This document shows, one piece after another, positions 11,473 to 22,860 of a stretch of DNA of 64,000 nt (the first letter of the stretch is position 1; each line of letters begins with the position of its first letter). A program made the position numbers and the translations under genes. The stretch spans positions 183,265 to 247,264 of the forward strand of contig CANNZV010001114.1 in NCBI GenBank assembly GCA_947561585.1, written 5' to 3'. This stretch comes from Caprella mutica (lineage: Eukaryota > Arthropoda > Malacostraca > Amphipoda > Caprellidae). The notes beneath the pieces are model-generated. The model searched no databases and was not told where the DNA came from. It saw only the letters and a list, made by a program, of their open reading frames with translations.

Positions 11473-12715
11473 TGTAGCGCTCTATAAAGTGGAGTAGCGC
11501 TCTATGAAGTGGAGTAGCGCTCTATGAAGTGGAGTAGCGCTCTATAAAGTGGAGTAGCGCTCTATAAAGTGGAGTAGCGCTCTATGAAGTGGAGTAGCGC
11601 TCTATAAAGTGGAGTAGCGCTCTATGAAGTGGAGTAGCGCTCTATAAAGTGGAGTAGCGCTCTATGAAGTGGAGTAGCGCTCTATGAAGTGGTGTAGCGC
11701 TCTATGAAGTGGAGTAGCGCTCTATAAAGTGGAGTAGCGCTCTGTGAAGTGGAGTAGCGCTCTATGAAGTGGAGTAGCGCTCTATGAAGTGGAGTAGCGC
11801 TCTATGAAGTGGAGTAGCGCTCTATAAAGTGGAGTAGCGCTCTATAAAGTGGAGTAGCGCTCTATAAAGTGGAGTAGCGCTCTATAAAGTGGAGTAGCGC
11901 TCTATAAAGTGGAGTAGCGCTCTATGAAGTGGAGTAGCGCTCTATGAAGTGGAGTAGCGCTCTATAAAGTGGAGTAGCGCTCTATGAAGTGGAGTAGCGC
12001 TCTATAAAGTGGAGTAGCGCTCTATAAAGTGGAGTAGCGCTCTATGAAGTGGAGTAGCGCTCTATAAAGTGGAGTAGCGCTCTATAAAGTGGAGTAGCGC
12101 TCTATGAAGTGGAGTAGCGCTCTATAAAGTGGAGTAGCGCTCTATAAAGTGGAGTAGCGCTCTATGAAGTGGAGTAGCGCTCTATAAAGTGGAGTAGCGC
12201 TCTATGAAGTGGAGTAGCGCTCTATGAAGTGGTGTAGCGCTCTATGAAGTGGAGTAGCGCTCTATAAAGTGGAGTAGCGCTCTGTGAAGTGGAGTAGCGC
12301 TCTATGAAGTGGAGTAGCGCTCTATGAAGTGGAGTAGCGCTCTATGAAGTGGAGTAGCGCTCTATAAAGTGGAGTAGCGCTCTATGAAGTGGAGTAGCGC
12401 TCTATGAAGTGGAGTAGCGCTCTATGAAGTGGTGTAGCGCTCTATGAAGTGGAGTAGCGCTCTATGAAGTGGAGTAGCGCTCTATGAAGTGGAGTAGCGC
12501 TCTATGAAGTGGTGTAGCGCTCTATGAAGTGGAGTAGCGCTCTATGAAGTGGAGTAGCACTCTATGAAGTGGAGTAGCGCTCTATGAAATGATGTAGCGC
12601 TCTATGAAGTGGTGTAGCGCTCTATGAAGTGGTGTAGCGCTCTATGAAGTGGTGTAGCGCTCTATGAAGTGGTGTAGCGCTCTTTGAAGTGACGTGTAGC
12701 GCTTTATGAAGTGGT
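11473..12715. repeat. 20-bp minisatellite with higher-order structure
   Basis: About 62 copies of TCTATGAAGTGGAGTAGCGC in exact 20-bp register. Variants are TATAAAGT, GGTGTAG and CTGTGAAG. The order of variants over 11641-11840 repeats at 12181-12380, i.e. a ~540-bp (27-unit) shift, showing a segmental duplication inside the array. The last few units (from ~12600) carry GGTGTAG and decay into GACGTGTAGCG. Confidence 0.95.
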
Positions 12716-12799
12716 ACACTATAATGGAGTGATTTGAGAATACATGTGGGCGCAAATTCACAAAACTTACCCAACTTACATTAATTACGCGAATTACGC

Positions 12800-13230
12800 G
12801 TCGCGTCCATCGGGCTCAAAACTGTTGTAATTTGTATTATGTATTGTATTTTTTCATATTTACCATATTTATATTTTTTTAACTCAACTTGCAGTTTTAG
12901 AGGATAGCGCTAGGTTTATGCTCTTCAACTACGAGATCTTAGATTTTTTGTTAGGTAGGCTCGTAAGCTTCATTAACTATCACCTCTTCATTTTCCTCTT
13001 CCATCCGTGATTGCAATCACTGGTGCTTGTGCTCCTTATCGTCAGGTTCCTTGCTAAATGACTGCATTCACGGAGTTGTTTCTTTTACATCCATTAGCTT
13101 TGTCACCGACGGTGGTAAGTGACTTTTTTCATGGAGCTACATTCCTTTCTGACAGCTTCTTTCAGTCCTTTTTCTTTAATTTCGTTTTAATCGAAATGGC
13201 TGAAAGCTGACGTAAAACCCTATACTAAAA
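12800..13230 (+). repeat. Dispersed repeat R2, copy b
   Basis: It matches 5460-5905 in order: AACTGTTGTAATTTG, TTTTAGAGGATAGCGCTAGG, TTAGGTAGGCTCGTA, CACCTCTTCATTTTCCTCTT, CATTCACGGAGTTG. It begins right after the 20-bp array and ends before the element B TIR. Confidence 0.7.
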
Positions 13231-13888
13231 TAAATTAAAAACAACTGTATTTTAGGATATTTTCCGTTAGCTTATGCCCTTATTTAAAACACCTTTAAGT
13301 TTTTCTGTATTATATATACAGGGTGTCCCAAAAAAAACCGATACCCAAATTTCAATGACTGTAATCCAAAAACTATTAAACTTACAAAAAAAAATTGGAA
13401 ATCACATTTTGTTTATCAACATTTGTTCTATCTCTGTACAAATTTTGAGATGAATATATTCAACCGTTTTCTTTAAGCAGTATTTTTAGTGACCGATGCC
13501 AAAAACCTGTTTGTGCACTTTTGTTTAACTTCGAATTTTAGTACAGGGTGGGGCATAAGTTTGGAAGCAAATGAAAGTGCATATTATAATCCAACGAAAA
13601 ATATATTTAATAATTTACAGTTATGTATTATTACATAAGGGTTTTAAGAATTCAAAAATCATAAATTTATTCAAAATGTCCCCTCTTGTTTTTAATAACA
13701 GCCTCAAATCTCCTCCGAACTCCTCCTACTGCGGCACGCAACTGTTCTTGTGAAATTTCCTTCCAAGATCTCTGGAGCGAACGCTTTAAATCATCTACAC
13801 TGCGATGGAAATTACCACAGGCCTTTGATTCAAGAATGGACCATACCGAAAAGTCCATATATAGGATTAACATCTGGGGAGCAGGGAG

Positions 13889-15931
13889 GGATCAGTGTAA
13901 ATTCATCGCGGGTAAATTCATCGCAGTAAATTCATCGTGGTAAATTCATCGCGTGGTAAATTCATCGCATGGTAAATTCATCGCATGGTAATTTCATCGC
14001 ATGGTAATTTCATCGCAGGTAAATTCATCGCAGGTAAATTCATCGCATAATAAATCATCGATGAACTATAAAGGGAAGGTAGATAATACAAAAATAGAGA
14101 GGGAAATAGAAGATGATTTTTTTTATATAAAGACATTGAAAAGTTACAAACAATATGGCGCACTGACAATTGGGCCCAGGAAAATTGAGCCCCAGGAAAA
14201 TTGTGCTCACGACAATTGGGCTCCAAAACAATTGAACCCAGAAAAAATTGGGCAGAAGACACAATAAAGAAGTATTACTTTGTTTTTATTAGGGTAGTGA
14301 CAATATTATATTTGAAATATGTTTTATATTCTCAAAAATATGTTTGTAGTTTTTAAATTAGTTTGATATACTTGGTAAGGCTTAACAAGCCTTTAAATCA
14401 CATTTGTATACTAATCTCATGTTTTGGTGTAATGAAAATCTTTGAAGTATTTAAATAATTTTTATTAACTTGAATCATGTCAGGTGAATTTTAAAGATTT
14501 TCGTTACATTAAACTAAGAAAAATTGAAGAGTTGTAGAGATAAAATGAGAGTGTGAAAATACATTTTGTAATACTAATTTATGAAACTCTTCTATATTGA
14601 ACACTGAACAGGTTTCAACAAATTCACATTAACTTTAATTTGACTTGTATGTTCTAATAATTTCAGCATGTCTTGGAAGGACACGGCCTTCTTTATAAAT
14701 ACCCACATTCTTATTTTCTATTGTCTCTTCATCTTAAAAGCTACATTCTTATTTTCTATTGGCTACATCCTAACTCATTCACTATACAGGAGTTAACTAT
14801 AGAGGTACTGTAACTAGGAAATATGTTGCTTACATGACCGATCTCAGAACAGAAAATTATAGTAATATAAAAGAATAAAACCATTATACAGGAGTTCACT
14901 ATAGAGGTACTGTAACTAGGATATGAATATGTTCTATTGAAAGATATATGTGTTTCATAACAAGAAAGTTTTTTTCATATTAGGAATATTCTATATTTTA
15001 ATTATGCTCAGGACTACATTTTTATATCAAACGCATATTGTCACATCCCTAGTTATTACGGTAGCAATGGTCTTCAATTAAATTGATACTGTAGACTCTG
15101 AAAAAATGGGCAAATAATATATTGGTCCTTAGGCCCAATTGTCCGGGGTCCAATTGTCGTGGGGCCTAATTGTCCTGGACCCAATTATCTTGTGCCCAAT
15201 TGTCGGTCAACGAAATAATATATGGATATGTTGCTAGAGCAAACCGTTTATATTAAAGAATAAATTCTATTGTTACAACTTCACAAAAAATATATCTAAA
15301 TTACTTTTAAAAGGATAAATTGTAATCAGTACCTCTTAAATAATTAAAAAACCGGGTTCCCATTTACTGAGGCAATTATGCTTTGGTGATCATATTTTCA
15401 AAGAGGTGTATCATTTACAGTTATGTTCTTCAAACTATGAGTAGCTACCCAAATACGTAATTTGAGAAATATTATAAATTTGAATTAAAGAAAAATATGC
15501 ATAACTATAAAATAGTAAATTAATGCAAGCATACTCACATAATAAATATTTTATAAATTAAATATTAATTGAATGATATACATGCGAAAATTATATGACA
15601 TTCTATTACTAAGATCCAATCATTTAAAATATACTATCAGCACAGATTCGTACAAACAAGTTACCCTAATCCAGCGAAAAAGAAAGTAAGGTCGGCGCGA
15701 TAATTTGCAAAAAGTATATTTAATTTTATAATGTACCATGCGATGATTTTACCATGCGATGAATTTACCATGCGATGAATTTACCATGCGATGAATTTAC
15801 CATGCGATGAATTTACCATGCGATGAATTTACTATGCGATGAATTTACCACGCGATGAATTTACCATGCGATGAATTTACGGCGATGAATTTACCGGCGA
15901 TGAATTTACCGCGATGAATTTACCGGATACC
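13889..15931. mobile_element. Foldback-like element FB-1 with ATTCATCGC tandem termini
   Basis: Inserted in the maT transposase gene. The target AGCAGGGAG is duplicated exactly (13880-13888 and 15932-15940). The left end is GGATCAGT followed by about nine units of GTAAATTCATCGC(A/G/TG) to ~14055. The right end, inverted, is GGTATCCG followed by about a dozen units of the same 15-18-bp motif (15735-15925). The interior holds a second element of the same design (14157-15212). No transposase frame is present, so it must be moved in trans. Confidence 0.85.
14157..15212. mobile_element. Foldback-like element FB-2 with ACAATTGGGCCC tandem termini, nested in FB-1
   Basis: The left end is GGCGCACT followed by about six 15-16-bp units of the GACAATTGGGCCCAG type (14165-14260). 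The right end, inverted, is CGTTGACC followed by about five units (15123-15204). The flanks are AAACAATAT (14148-14156) and AAATAATAT (15213-15221), a 9-bp target duplication with one mismatch. The 15-mer differs from that of FB-1 although length, spacing and inversion are the same. No coding frame of note lies inside. Confidence 0.72.
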
Positions 15932-16999
15932 AGCAGGGAGGCCACATTTCTTTGGACCAAAACCGTGGAAGATGGTCAAGGCACCAGTTTCGAGTGACAT
16001 TTGCAGTATGTGAAGTCGCGCCGTCTTGCTGAAATGTCCATAGAGTGTCATTACCGAAGTGATCCTTAGCTGACTCCAACATTGGCGTCAAAATATTCTC
16101 AATATAACATTTAGCATTGATTTTGGCGCCTTGTTCCACAAAAATTAAAGGAGATCTCCAAGTTTCTGAAACGGAGGCCCAGACCATTACTGAAGCAGGT
16201 TTCATGGTTCTGTAGACAGTTTTTTGGTTGTATGGGATTTTTTTTGCACTTTTACTAATTATTCTGTCATTCCTCCGGTTGTGAACCATTTCCACTGTGA
16301 ACATTTTTTCGTCAGACCAAACAATTTCACCAGCCGTGCCAGACTTCAATTCTCTCAGAAGTGCTTTGCTTCTCTCCAATCTCTTTTTCTTTACAGCTTC
16401 TGACAGAGTGTCTCTTTTGGAGGGTGAAAGAGGACATCTTTAGGTCTTCTTTGACAACTCTTCTCATTGTTCTGGGAATCACATTAGCTGTTTTGGCTAA
16501 CAATCGTATTGACCTTTTCGGGTTCCTCCTGATCTTCTCTCGGGCACATTTTATCAGTTGTTTGGTGCGTTGTCTACCACTTCTTGGACGATCAGTCAAG
16601 TCTCCTCTCTCATTAAAACGCTTCACACACTTCCTAACAGTCGATCTCGCTATTGAGAGAGTCTTTGAAATGACGGAATCTGACTTCCCGGCACGGTGTA
16701 GAGCAGTAATGGCTTCTCTTTTGTCTGACATTTTTGAATTGACTAAATTTTTGTAAAAAAATAACACTGCCACCTCATAATGTAGTGTCTCTACTATAGT
16801 TCAAACCCTATCACCTACTTAGGAACTTATTTTTAAGAATTATATTAATGTTTGAAAAATTGCTTCCAAACTTACGCCCCACCCTGTATATTAAAACCAT
16901 GTTTTCAATAACTTTCAACAGTGTATTAAAATTGTTTGTTAAAAAAACGTTATTATAACAATAAAAGGCGTTTATTAATATGCAACTGAAAAAAAAAAA

Positions 17000-17560
17000 C
17001 AATCAAACTGTTCCTCCTATTGATCGTTTCAGGCGATCTGGTGGGCCATTCGATACGATTAGTCAGGGTGATAATGCGTATTGCCGAATAGCAGCCATAG
17101 TTCTGAGCCCGTCCTGAACCAACCACGTTCGATTGATTCTGTTTCTATGTATTTCTCGAAGTCTTGGAACGATTCTATCATTTAGTAGATCAAGGTATCT
17201 ATCTCCATTTAAATTATTTTTGTAAAAATAAGTACAGACGATACGGCCAAGTCGGCCATTGGTACTTAGTCCAATCCACGCACAGACTTTCTCTCACGAA
17301 ATTCTTACTTTAAAGTTGAAAGTAGGAGGTTGGTTCTTCGGTACATATGTACGAACATTATGATAATTTATTTTACCATTCATATGAAAAGTGGTCTCAT
17401 CACCAACCACATTATCGTTCACAAACCGGACATTTCTTTACTAAAAACAATGAGCAAAATTCAGCCGCCGAGGAAGATCAGTATTTAGGTGTTTGTTTCG
17501 CTCGTACATCTTGTAAGGATGTCACTTCAAATTTATGGTTACATATCTTTTGAATGTAGA
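17000..17560 (-). pseudogene. IS630-like transposase remnant in element B
   Basis: On the minus strand, scattered in-frame pieces match the element A remnant: VVGDETTFHMNGKINYHNVR, then TYVPKNQPPTFNFKVRIS, interrupted by stops. The 68-codon plus-strand frame at 17347-17553 is its antisense shadow. Confidence 0.55.
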
Positions 17561-18124
17561 TTTAGTAACATCTAATCCACTTTTTATTGCAGTGATTTGC
17601 AAATTTTCTGTAAGTGCTTCTCGAACAATCCGAACTGTGAAATAAGTGTTTTACTGAAAGTGAGCAGGCAGGTTTTCGGTATCGGTCACTAAAAATACAG
17701 CTACAAGAAAACCGTTGAATCGATTCATCTCATATTTTTTACAGAGATAAAAAAAATGTTGAGAAACAAAATGTTATTTTCCATTTTTTTGTAAGTTTAA
17801 TTGTTTTTGCATTACAGCATTTGAAATTTGGGTATCGTTTTTTTTGGGACACCCTGTATATTAGGTAGTTGTGGGCTTTTTTCCTATGGGTTTTTATACC
17901 TGTGGGCTTCTTTCTGGGAACCGTTTTATTCCTATCTATCCTTAGACCAAATGTTGCATTGGGAGAGGTGGCGGTTATGATAGGCTAGACCTCAATACGA
18001 ATATGTAAAATCGAACAAATGACTGCACTTTAGTTTCACTTGATAATTATTCTAACTAATTAATTGTGATAGATGAAATAAATTGATAATCTTATATTTT
18101 TGTAAAATAAATTTACCAAATACA

Positions 18125-18690
18125 GGCAGGCCTCGCTTTAAATACACCTCACTTTAATAAAAGTGGTACTTATTTCGAGTCATGTCTTGAAATGAATAAC
18201 GTTTGTAGACATAGAAAACGGAGATAATTTTTGTGATTATTTCATGGTAACCACCAAAAACATCAAAATTATAATCCAGATGAGGTTATTAGAAGCAATT
18301 GGTTCAGAAATTCAGCATGTCCCATTTTAGGGTTAGTTCCGAGTTATCGCACGGTTCCATATTTTCGAACACGTAAAGCTCTTATATAATAATAATTATT
18401 TAACATTTATTTCAATTGGTATTCATGATACCGACTTGAATAATAATTATATTCATTTAATTTACTTTTCGGAGGTGTCCGGAAATAAAGAATAACTTAG
18501 TACCCATCTTCCAAATATATTTCACAGAGCTTAAAATTGCTGTTTGTTCAATGTAACACAATAATTATAGAAATCTAAGTACCTATCTATAAATTACTTA
18601 TACTGAGTGAAAGTTGAGCTATGGTTGCATTTTAAAACCTTTCATAAATTTACTTCTTTAAACTTTCATCACAGTCACAAACACTGAAAA
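18125..18690 (+). repeat. Dispersed repeat R1, copy b
   Basis: It starts with ACAGGCAGGCCTCGCTTTAA and runs parallel to 8195-8775 to the string TCACAGTCACAAACACTG. It is followed by the upstream region of a secreted-peptide gene copy. Confidence 0.7.
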
Positions 18691-18889
18691 ACTGTTTAAT
18701 AATAGGCTTATATAGTACTCTAGCTCTAAAATATATTTTCTTTCATTATAACTCATAGAAAATGAGATATATAATCAAGGAGTGACAATTATAAATTTCT
18801 TGTTACTTTTCCTCCCTTTAATTACCGTTTGGTATTTAAAGGGAGTTGTGATTCGGTAATTAAAGTGCAGACAATAATTGGCGGTTATA

Positions 18890-19083
18890 TTTGTACGACT
18901 GGGTATTAAAACATAATTAAATGAGTAATCAAATAAAATAAATACGCACAAGTGCTTGATCTTTGGTTAGTGGATGACTCATAGCTGGGAAAGTAAGATA
19001 AATATCTGAAATCTCAGTGATTAAAGTCAGTAGCTCCAAAAAAATTTTACGAGCAACTACCAAAACTACAACTTCTTCTCATC
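18890..19083 (+). promoter_or_regulatory. Conserved upstream region of secreted-peptide gene copy 1
   Basis: It shares long blocks with 21420-21644, 30600-30837 and (inverted) 55600-55800: ACTGGGTA, AATTAAATGAGTAATCAAAT, GTGGATGACTCATAGCTGGG, AAGTAAGATAAATATCTGAA, CAGTGATTAAAGTCAGTAGC and GAGCAACTACCAAAACTACA next to the ATG. The conservation suggests promoter plus 5' UTR. I cannot place a TATA box or transcription start with confidence. Confidence 0.55.
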
Positions 19084-19296
19084 ATGAAGATCAGAATCAC
19101 CTGCCTAGCCATTGCTTTGGCTATTTTCTGCCTCACCGACTTCGCTGATGGAAACCGTTTTGAGGACTCTGAAGAATAAGTTCGTGGACTATACGAGAAT
19201 GAAGACAACATGGAAGACATAGCAATTGAACCACGAGAAACTGAGGTGTTCGAAAAATTGTATAGATTACCACCAAGATCATCAATTAGGCATTAA
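19084..19296 (+). pseudogene. Secreted-peptide gene copy 1, nonsense mutation
   Basis: The 31 N-terminal codons are nearly identical to the intact 21645 copy (signal peptide MKIRITCLAIALAIFC, then NRFEDSEE). The next codon, CAA in the other copies, is TAA here (19177-19179). Beyond it the frame stays open through VRGLYENEDNMED and an unrelated tail (PRETEVFEKLYRLPPRSS) to a stop at 19294-19296. The cysteine motif of the 21645 copy is absent. It is a pseudogene unless a 31-residue product or read-through is used. Confidence 0.75.
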
Positions 19297-19779
19297 TAAT
19301 TATTTGTGTACATAAATTTGATCAACGAAATGATTATTCGACTTGAAACTAAAGAAAACGAATTGAATCTACAAACTCTATACTAACAGTTCTTATTCAA
19401 TATTTGTATTACTTAATGTTATTTTAATCTTCTATTGTACAAAATTTAACTAATAATAAAATATTACGGCATATTTTTTTGTTTCATGACAATTCTTACA
19501 AAAAATTACTCTATTAATGGAATCTTTTAGGATAAATTATGTGAAATCTATTCATGTGTGAAATAAATTAATGAACACTAATTATTCAGTGCATTTTTGA
19601 TTGGAATGAGTAATATAGGTTTTAAAAGATGATTAATGTGATTTAACTTAATTTATATGTAACTGATATTTTTAAAAATAAGAAGAACTAAAGATATGCA
19701 GCAGATGTTTTTTCCCCTTAAAACATAAGAGCATAACTTAAAACATAACATAAGAGAAGAACGAAAGAAGAAGAGTATC

Positions 19780-20330
19780 GTATGAATTCTGCTGACCTGG
19801 AAAGAGTTAGATTTTAGAACCAAAGAGAGAAAGTATTAGTAACCGAGCTGTTTTTTACAGAGATTCACGTGGTCAATTTCTAAAGTACAATCGTCACATC
19901 AAATAGCTAAGATTACTTATCGGGTACTTACCTATGGATAAACAAACGATATGTTTGGCTACATGGTATTCCTTATATGGAAAATAAGATGTCCACGGTG
20001 GATGCTGTCATCAATAGCCAGAATGATAGAATTTATGCCCAAAGCCCGTATGGCTTGGTGGTGAATTTTTTGAGCCATTTGAGACGCCAAAAGCCGGCTT
20101 CAAATATTAAATTTGATGGTGTTGCATCGGATGTGACCAGTGTCCTATTATCTTCATCAATGAAGAAATCAAAGTTCACCTGTCATGTTTTTCTAAATTT
20201 GTTGCAGAAAAAAGTACTTCCTTGACTCTTCAAATCAATTTGGAACCAAATTCATTTTCCCTCAAGACGAAACGTCAGCCCACTAAGCGAATGTGACCTA
20301 ATGGTGGTGGCAAGTAAACTTCAAGGTATT
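19780..20330 (+). pseudogene. Repeat R3 and decayed Tc1/mariner transposase fragment, copy 1
   Basis: 19780-19930 is a dispersed repeat (R3) also found at 27585-27720 (GTAACCGAGCT, CAATCGTCACATCAAATA). Then 19977-20225 encodes 82 codons reading as the middle of a Tc1/mariner transposase: STVDAVINSQNDRIYAQS, LRRQKPAS, VASD, LLQKKVLP. Out-of-frame remnants follow. A second copy lies at 29885-30290. The 82-codon frame is not a host gene. Confidence 0.6.
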
Positions 20331-20655
20331 TTGGGACCAAAACATTTTGTCACCCTCATGTCATGATATAAATTTTAACACCCTATGGTTCACATTGGAA
20401 AGAGAAATATCAACTTGTTTTTATCCATTTTTTAATTAAATTTTTTCTAACGCTAAATCTGTCAAAGTAATTCTAATTTCAATAATTAAGAAATTTGCCC
20501 AGTGAGAATGAAGTATTATTCCTATATATCCCTAGATCAAATGTGGCGTGGGGAGAGCTGGAGGTGGGATAGTAGACCTCAATACGAATCTGAAAATTTG
20601 AAAAATGACTGCACTTTATTTTCACTTGCTAATTAAGCTGAGTAATTGAACTACA

Positions 20656-21290
20656 GGGTGTCCCCCAAAAAAGTGGAACCCAAGTTTTAGTTCGTATATT
20701 TCAATAACTATTGAAGGTTAATGTTTTTTTCTGGAATATATTTTATAGTTGAACATTTCTCTATCCACACTAAAAATTTTATGATGGTTTATTAACTTTT
20801 GTGAATGTTATAACGATTTTATTGATAGGTGGTGAAAATGGCTTTGCGCAAATGGTCAGAAAACGGACAATGAGGTAAATTCAAACTAGACATCAAACCC
20901 ATTAATGAAACAGATTTATTTTCAGGTTTTAAATACATTCAAATAATTTTTCTTCTTATAGAATATTGAAGATATGTAGAAATGTGATTGAATACAAAAA
21001 TGAAGGGAGAAATTTAAATTTTAATAAGGGTCAGTCAGGTCACAAGAGTACGGTACGATCTGAAGACAATATTGAATATCTTGAAATCTTCAATCAATCG
21101 AATTACAGAACTAGACTTACAATGGAACCCATAGAAAATGAAACGCAGAGTGATGTTTCTAATTTCAACAGTGATAAAGTCAGTCAAAATAAAAATCAGG
21201 ACTGTTATTCTGTGGAGAATATTGCCGAATGTTATGATTATCAACATTCCGTTCATGTAAAATGCAGCTTCATCACTAATGACTAACTCT
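20656..21290 (-). pseudogene. IS630-like element remnant
   Basis: The left terminus CAGGGTGTCCCCCAAAAAAG (20656) is followed by a sequence rich in small indels. On the minus strand, about 21285-21200 reads VISDEAAFYMNG and, after a frame change, NHNIRQYSP, the same transposase region as in elements A and B. The overlapping 106-codon plus-strand frame has no family resemblance and is antisense. 20815-20875 matches 27955-28020 inverted. Confidence 0.5.
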
Positions 21291-21419
21291 TCCACAAAAC
21301 GAACTTTTGAATTGTGATAGTTGAAATAAATTGATAATCTTATATTTATAGTACACAAATTAACCAAATGACTTGAAAATAATATTCAAACTTCCATATC
21401 ATGCAGTAACCAACCATTC

Positions 21420-21644
21420 GAATGAAGACAATAATTGGCTATTATAATTTTACAACTGGGTAGTGATACATAATTAAATGAGCAATTAAATAAAATAAAT
21501 ACACTCAAGTGTTTTATCTTTAATTGGTTAGTGGATGACTCATCGCTGGGAAAGTAAGATAAATATCTGAAATCTCAGTGATTGAAGTCAATAGCTTCAA
21601 ATCACTTTTATGAGCAACTACCAAAACTACAACTTCTTCGCATC
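21420..21644 (+). promoter_or_regulatory. Conserved upstream region of secreted-peptide gene copy 2
   Basis: It carries the same blocks as 18890-19083: TACAACTGGGTAGTGATACA, AATTAAATGAGCAATTAAAT, GGATGACTCATCGCTGGGAA, AGTAAGATAAATATCTGAAA, TTCAAATCACTTTTATGAGC, AACTACCAAAACTACAACTT. The ATG follows directly. Compared with 30837/34404, this copy shows the uninterrupted junction TTTTATGAGCAACTACC. Confidence 0.6.
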
Positions 21645-21875
21645 ATGAAGATCAGAATCACCTGCCTAGCCATTGCTTTGGCTATTTTCTGCCTCACCGA
21701 CTTCGCTGATGGAAACCGTTTTGAAGACTCTGAAGAACAAGTTCGTGGACTATACGAGAATGAAGACAACATGGAAGACAGAGCAATGTACAACGACGAG
21801 AAAATGAGGAAATGTTTGGAAAATTGCTTGGACAACTATCCAAATGATCATCAATGTATTAGTAATTGTTTTTAA
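21645..21875 (+). CDS. Small secreted peptide with CX3C-X9-CX3C motif
   Basis: 76 codons, the only family copy here with a cysteine-rich end. Residues 1-23 are a clear signal peptide (MKIRITC, then a hydrophobic run to FADG). Residues 24-46 (NRFEDSEEQVRGLYENEDNM) are acidic and conserved in all copies, so probably a propeptide. The C-terminus is KCLENCLDNYPNDHQCISNC, a CX3C-X9-CX3C spacing that in known peptides can form two disulphide-linked helices. I chose the ATG at 21645 because the leader is conserved from here in all four copies; an upstream in-frame ATG at 21582 lies in the shared UTR. The role is unknown: venom, salivary, antimicrobial or effector peptides show this layout, but the sequence does not decide. 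A 3' region with AATAAAA near 22032 is shared with copy 1. Confidence 0.75.
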   Translation: MKIRITCLAIALAIFCLTDFADGNRFEDSEEQVRGLYENEDNMEDRAMYNDEKMRKCLENCLDNYPNDHQCISNCF

Positions 21876-22374
21876 TAATTTGATCAACCAAATGATTATT
21901 CGACATGAAACTAAAGGAAACGAATTGAATCTACAAACTCTATACTAAAAGTTCTTATTCATTATTAATATTATTAGCTATTGTTGTTTTTAATCTTCTA
22001 TTTCAATCTTCTATTGTACGAAATTTAACATATAATAAAACATTATGGCATATTTTTTTAATTCATTATAATTTCCACAAAAATTTCTTTATTAATGGAA
22101 TCTTTAGGATAAATTTCATGATATCTCTTCATTTGTGAAATAATTTAATGAACACTAGGTATACATCGCAATTTTGAATGGAATGAGTAATACTGATTTT
22201 AAAGATAATTCATGTGAAAGAACCAAAGATATGTAGCATATGGTTTGCTACTCTTTCTAATGTAAGATTTTTTCCCTTTCATTATAATCAATTTCAACAA
22301 ATTCTTTATAATTTGTTTTTATAGGAAACAGCTGATCCTTAAATTTTAAATGCTTTTAAATTGTGATGTTTTTT

Positions 22375-22860
22375 ATTTTTTATTTATTTATTTAAGCTTA
22401 CAAAATATATACAAAGCAAAACTAAAAAATACACAATTCAAAAATACAAATACAAATTAGATGCAGCTATAGGTTCTAGGAAAGTTAAAACTTGAGAAAC
22501 CTAATTAAAAATCTATGAACACTAAAAACTAAGAACTATATTTACTAAAACAATATTCTTTAAAAAGCTTCTTAAATTAAAAATTTTACATCGGTTCTGT
22601 AAAAATAGAAGGAAGTTTGTTGTACAATTCTATAGATCTAAAAATGAAAAAATTTCGCTCCAATTCTGTTCGAATTGGAGCGAAAAACCTATTTGTTCTA
22701 GTGTTATGCTCGAGAGAAAGGATGAAGTCAGTAAAATATTGATTAAGAAGAGGAGGTTCGTCATATATTGCTCTACGTAAAAATTTCATTAAAAAGTAAT
22801 CTGCGACATCGTCAAATTTCAAAAGTTTAATATCTATATACATTTCTTTTAAAACCATAG
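22375..22860 (-). pseudogene. 5'-truncated non-LTR retrotransposon (3' end of ORF and A-rich tail)
   Basis: A minus-strand frame (22858-22586) encodes 90 codons like the extreme C-terminus of reverse transcriptases of Jockey/CR1-type elements: FLMKFLRRAIYDE, then LEHNTRTNRFF, APIRTELERNFFIFRSIELY, NKLPSIF. After the stop come about 200 bp of 3' UTR and an A-rich AAATAAATAAATAAAAAAT tail (plus-strand T-rich 22368-22393). The rest of the element is missing, as usual for such insertions. Clade assignment is uncertain. Confidence 0.6.

Larger units (their letters stand above)
13667..16773 (-). pseudogene. maT-like mariner transposase, interrupted by a foldback element and frameshifted
   Basis: The N-terminal part (16773 to ~16410) has paired helix-turn-helix character: ALHRAGKSDSVISKTLSIAR, then NERGDLTDRPRSGRQR. 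After a 1-nt frame change near 16405 the catalytic part continues (16379 to 15942): WSDEKMFTVE with the first Asp, RNDRI, VMVWASVS, then QQDGATSHT with the second Asp. The frame is cut at MWPPC by the insertion at 13889-15931. The C-terminal part resumes at ~13879 with FSVWSILESKA, but a small insertion just before it shifts the frame. Counting across the join, the third acidic residue falls about 37 residues after the second, as in the DD37D (maT) group; that count is an inference because the region is damaged. The gene is dead. Confidence 0.8.
13544..16886 (-). mobile_element. maT-like mariner inserted in element B
   Basis: Ends CAGGGTGGGGCATAAGTTTG (13544) and AAACTTACGCCCCACCCTG (to 16886), with TA at 13542-13543 and 16887-16888. 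Without the 2.05 kb internal insertion the element is about 1.29 kb, the usual Tc1/mariner size. It carries one transposase gene on the minus strand, now broken. Confidence 0.88.
13319..17856. mobile_element. IS630/mariner-like element B, host of three nested insertions
   Basis: TIRs CAGGGTGTCCCAAAAAAAAC (13319) and TTTTTTTGGGACACCCTG (ending 17856) sit between TA dinucleotides (13317-13318, 17857-17858). Removing the nested 13544-16886 element and one TA leaves about 1.19 kb, close to element A (1.11 kb). Both ends match element A through the GTGACCGAT- subterminal block. Confidence 0.82.

Noticed and set aside
13686..14267. 85-94-codon frames around 13686-14267
   Set aside because: They run across the mariner remnant, the foldback array and its interior; the peptides (VNSSQVNSSQ and shadows) come from the repeat.
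16361..16756. 131-codon plus-strand frame
   Set aside because: It is the antisense of the mariner transposase N-terminus.
20966..21367. Frames of 106 (+) and 110 (-) codons as host genes
   Set aside because: The minus strand carries an IS630-like transposase fragment in changing frames; the plus frame is its antisense.
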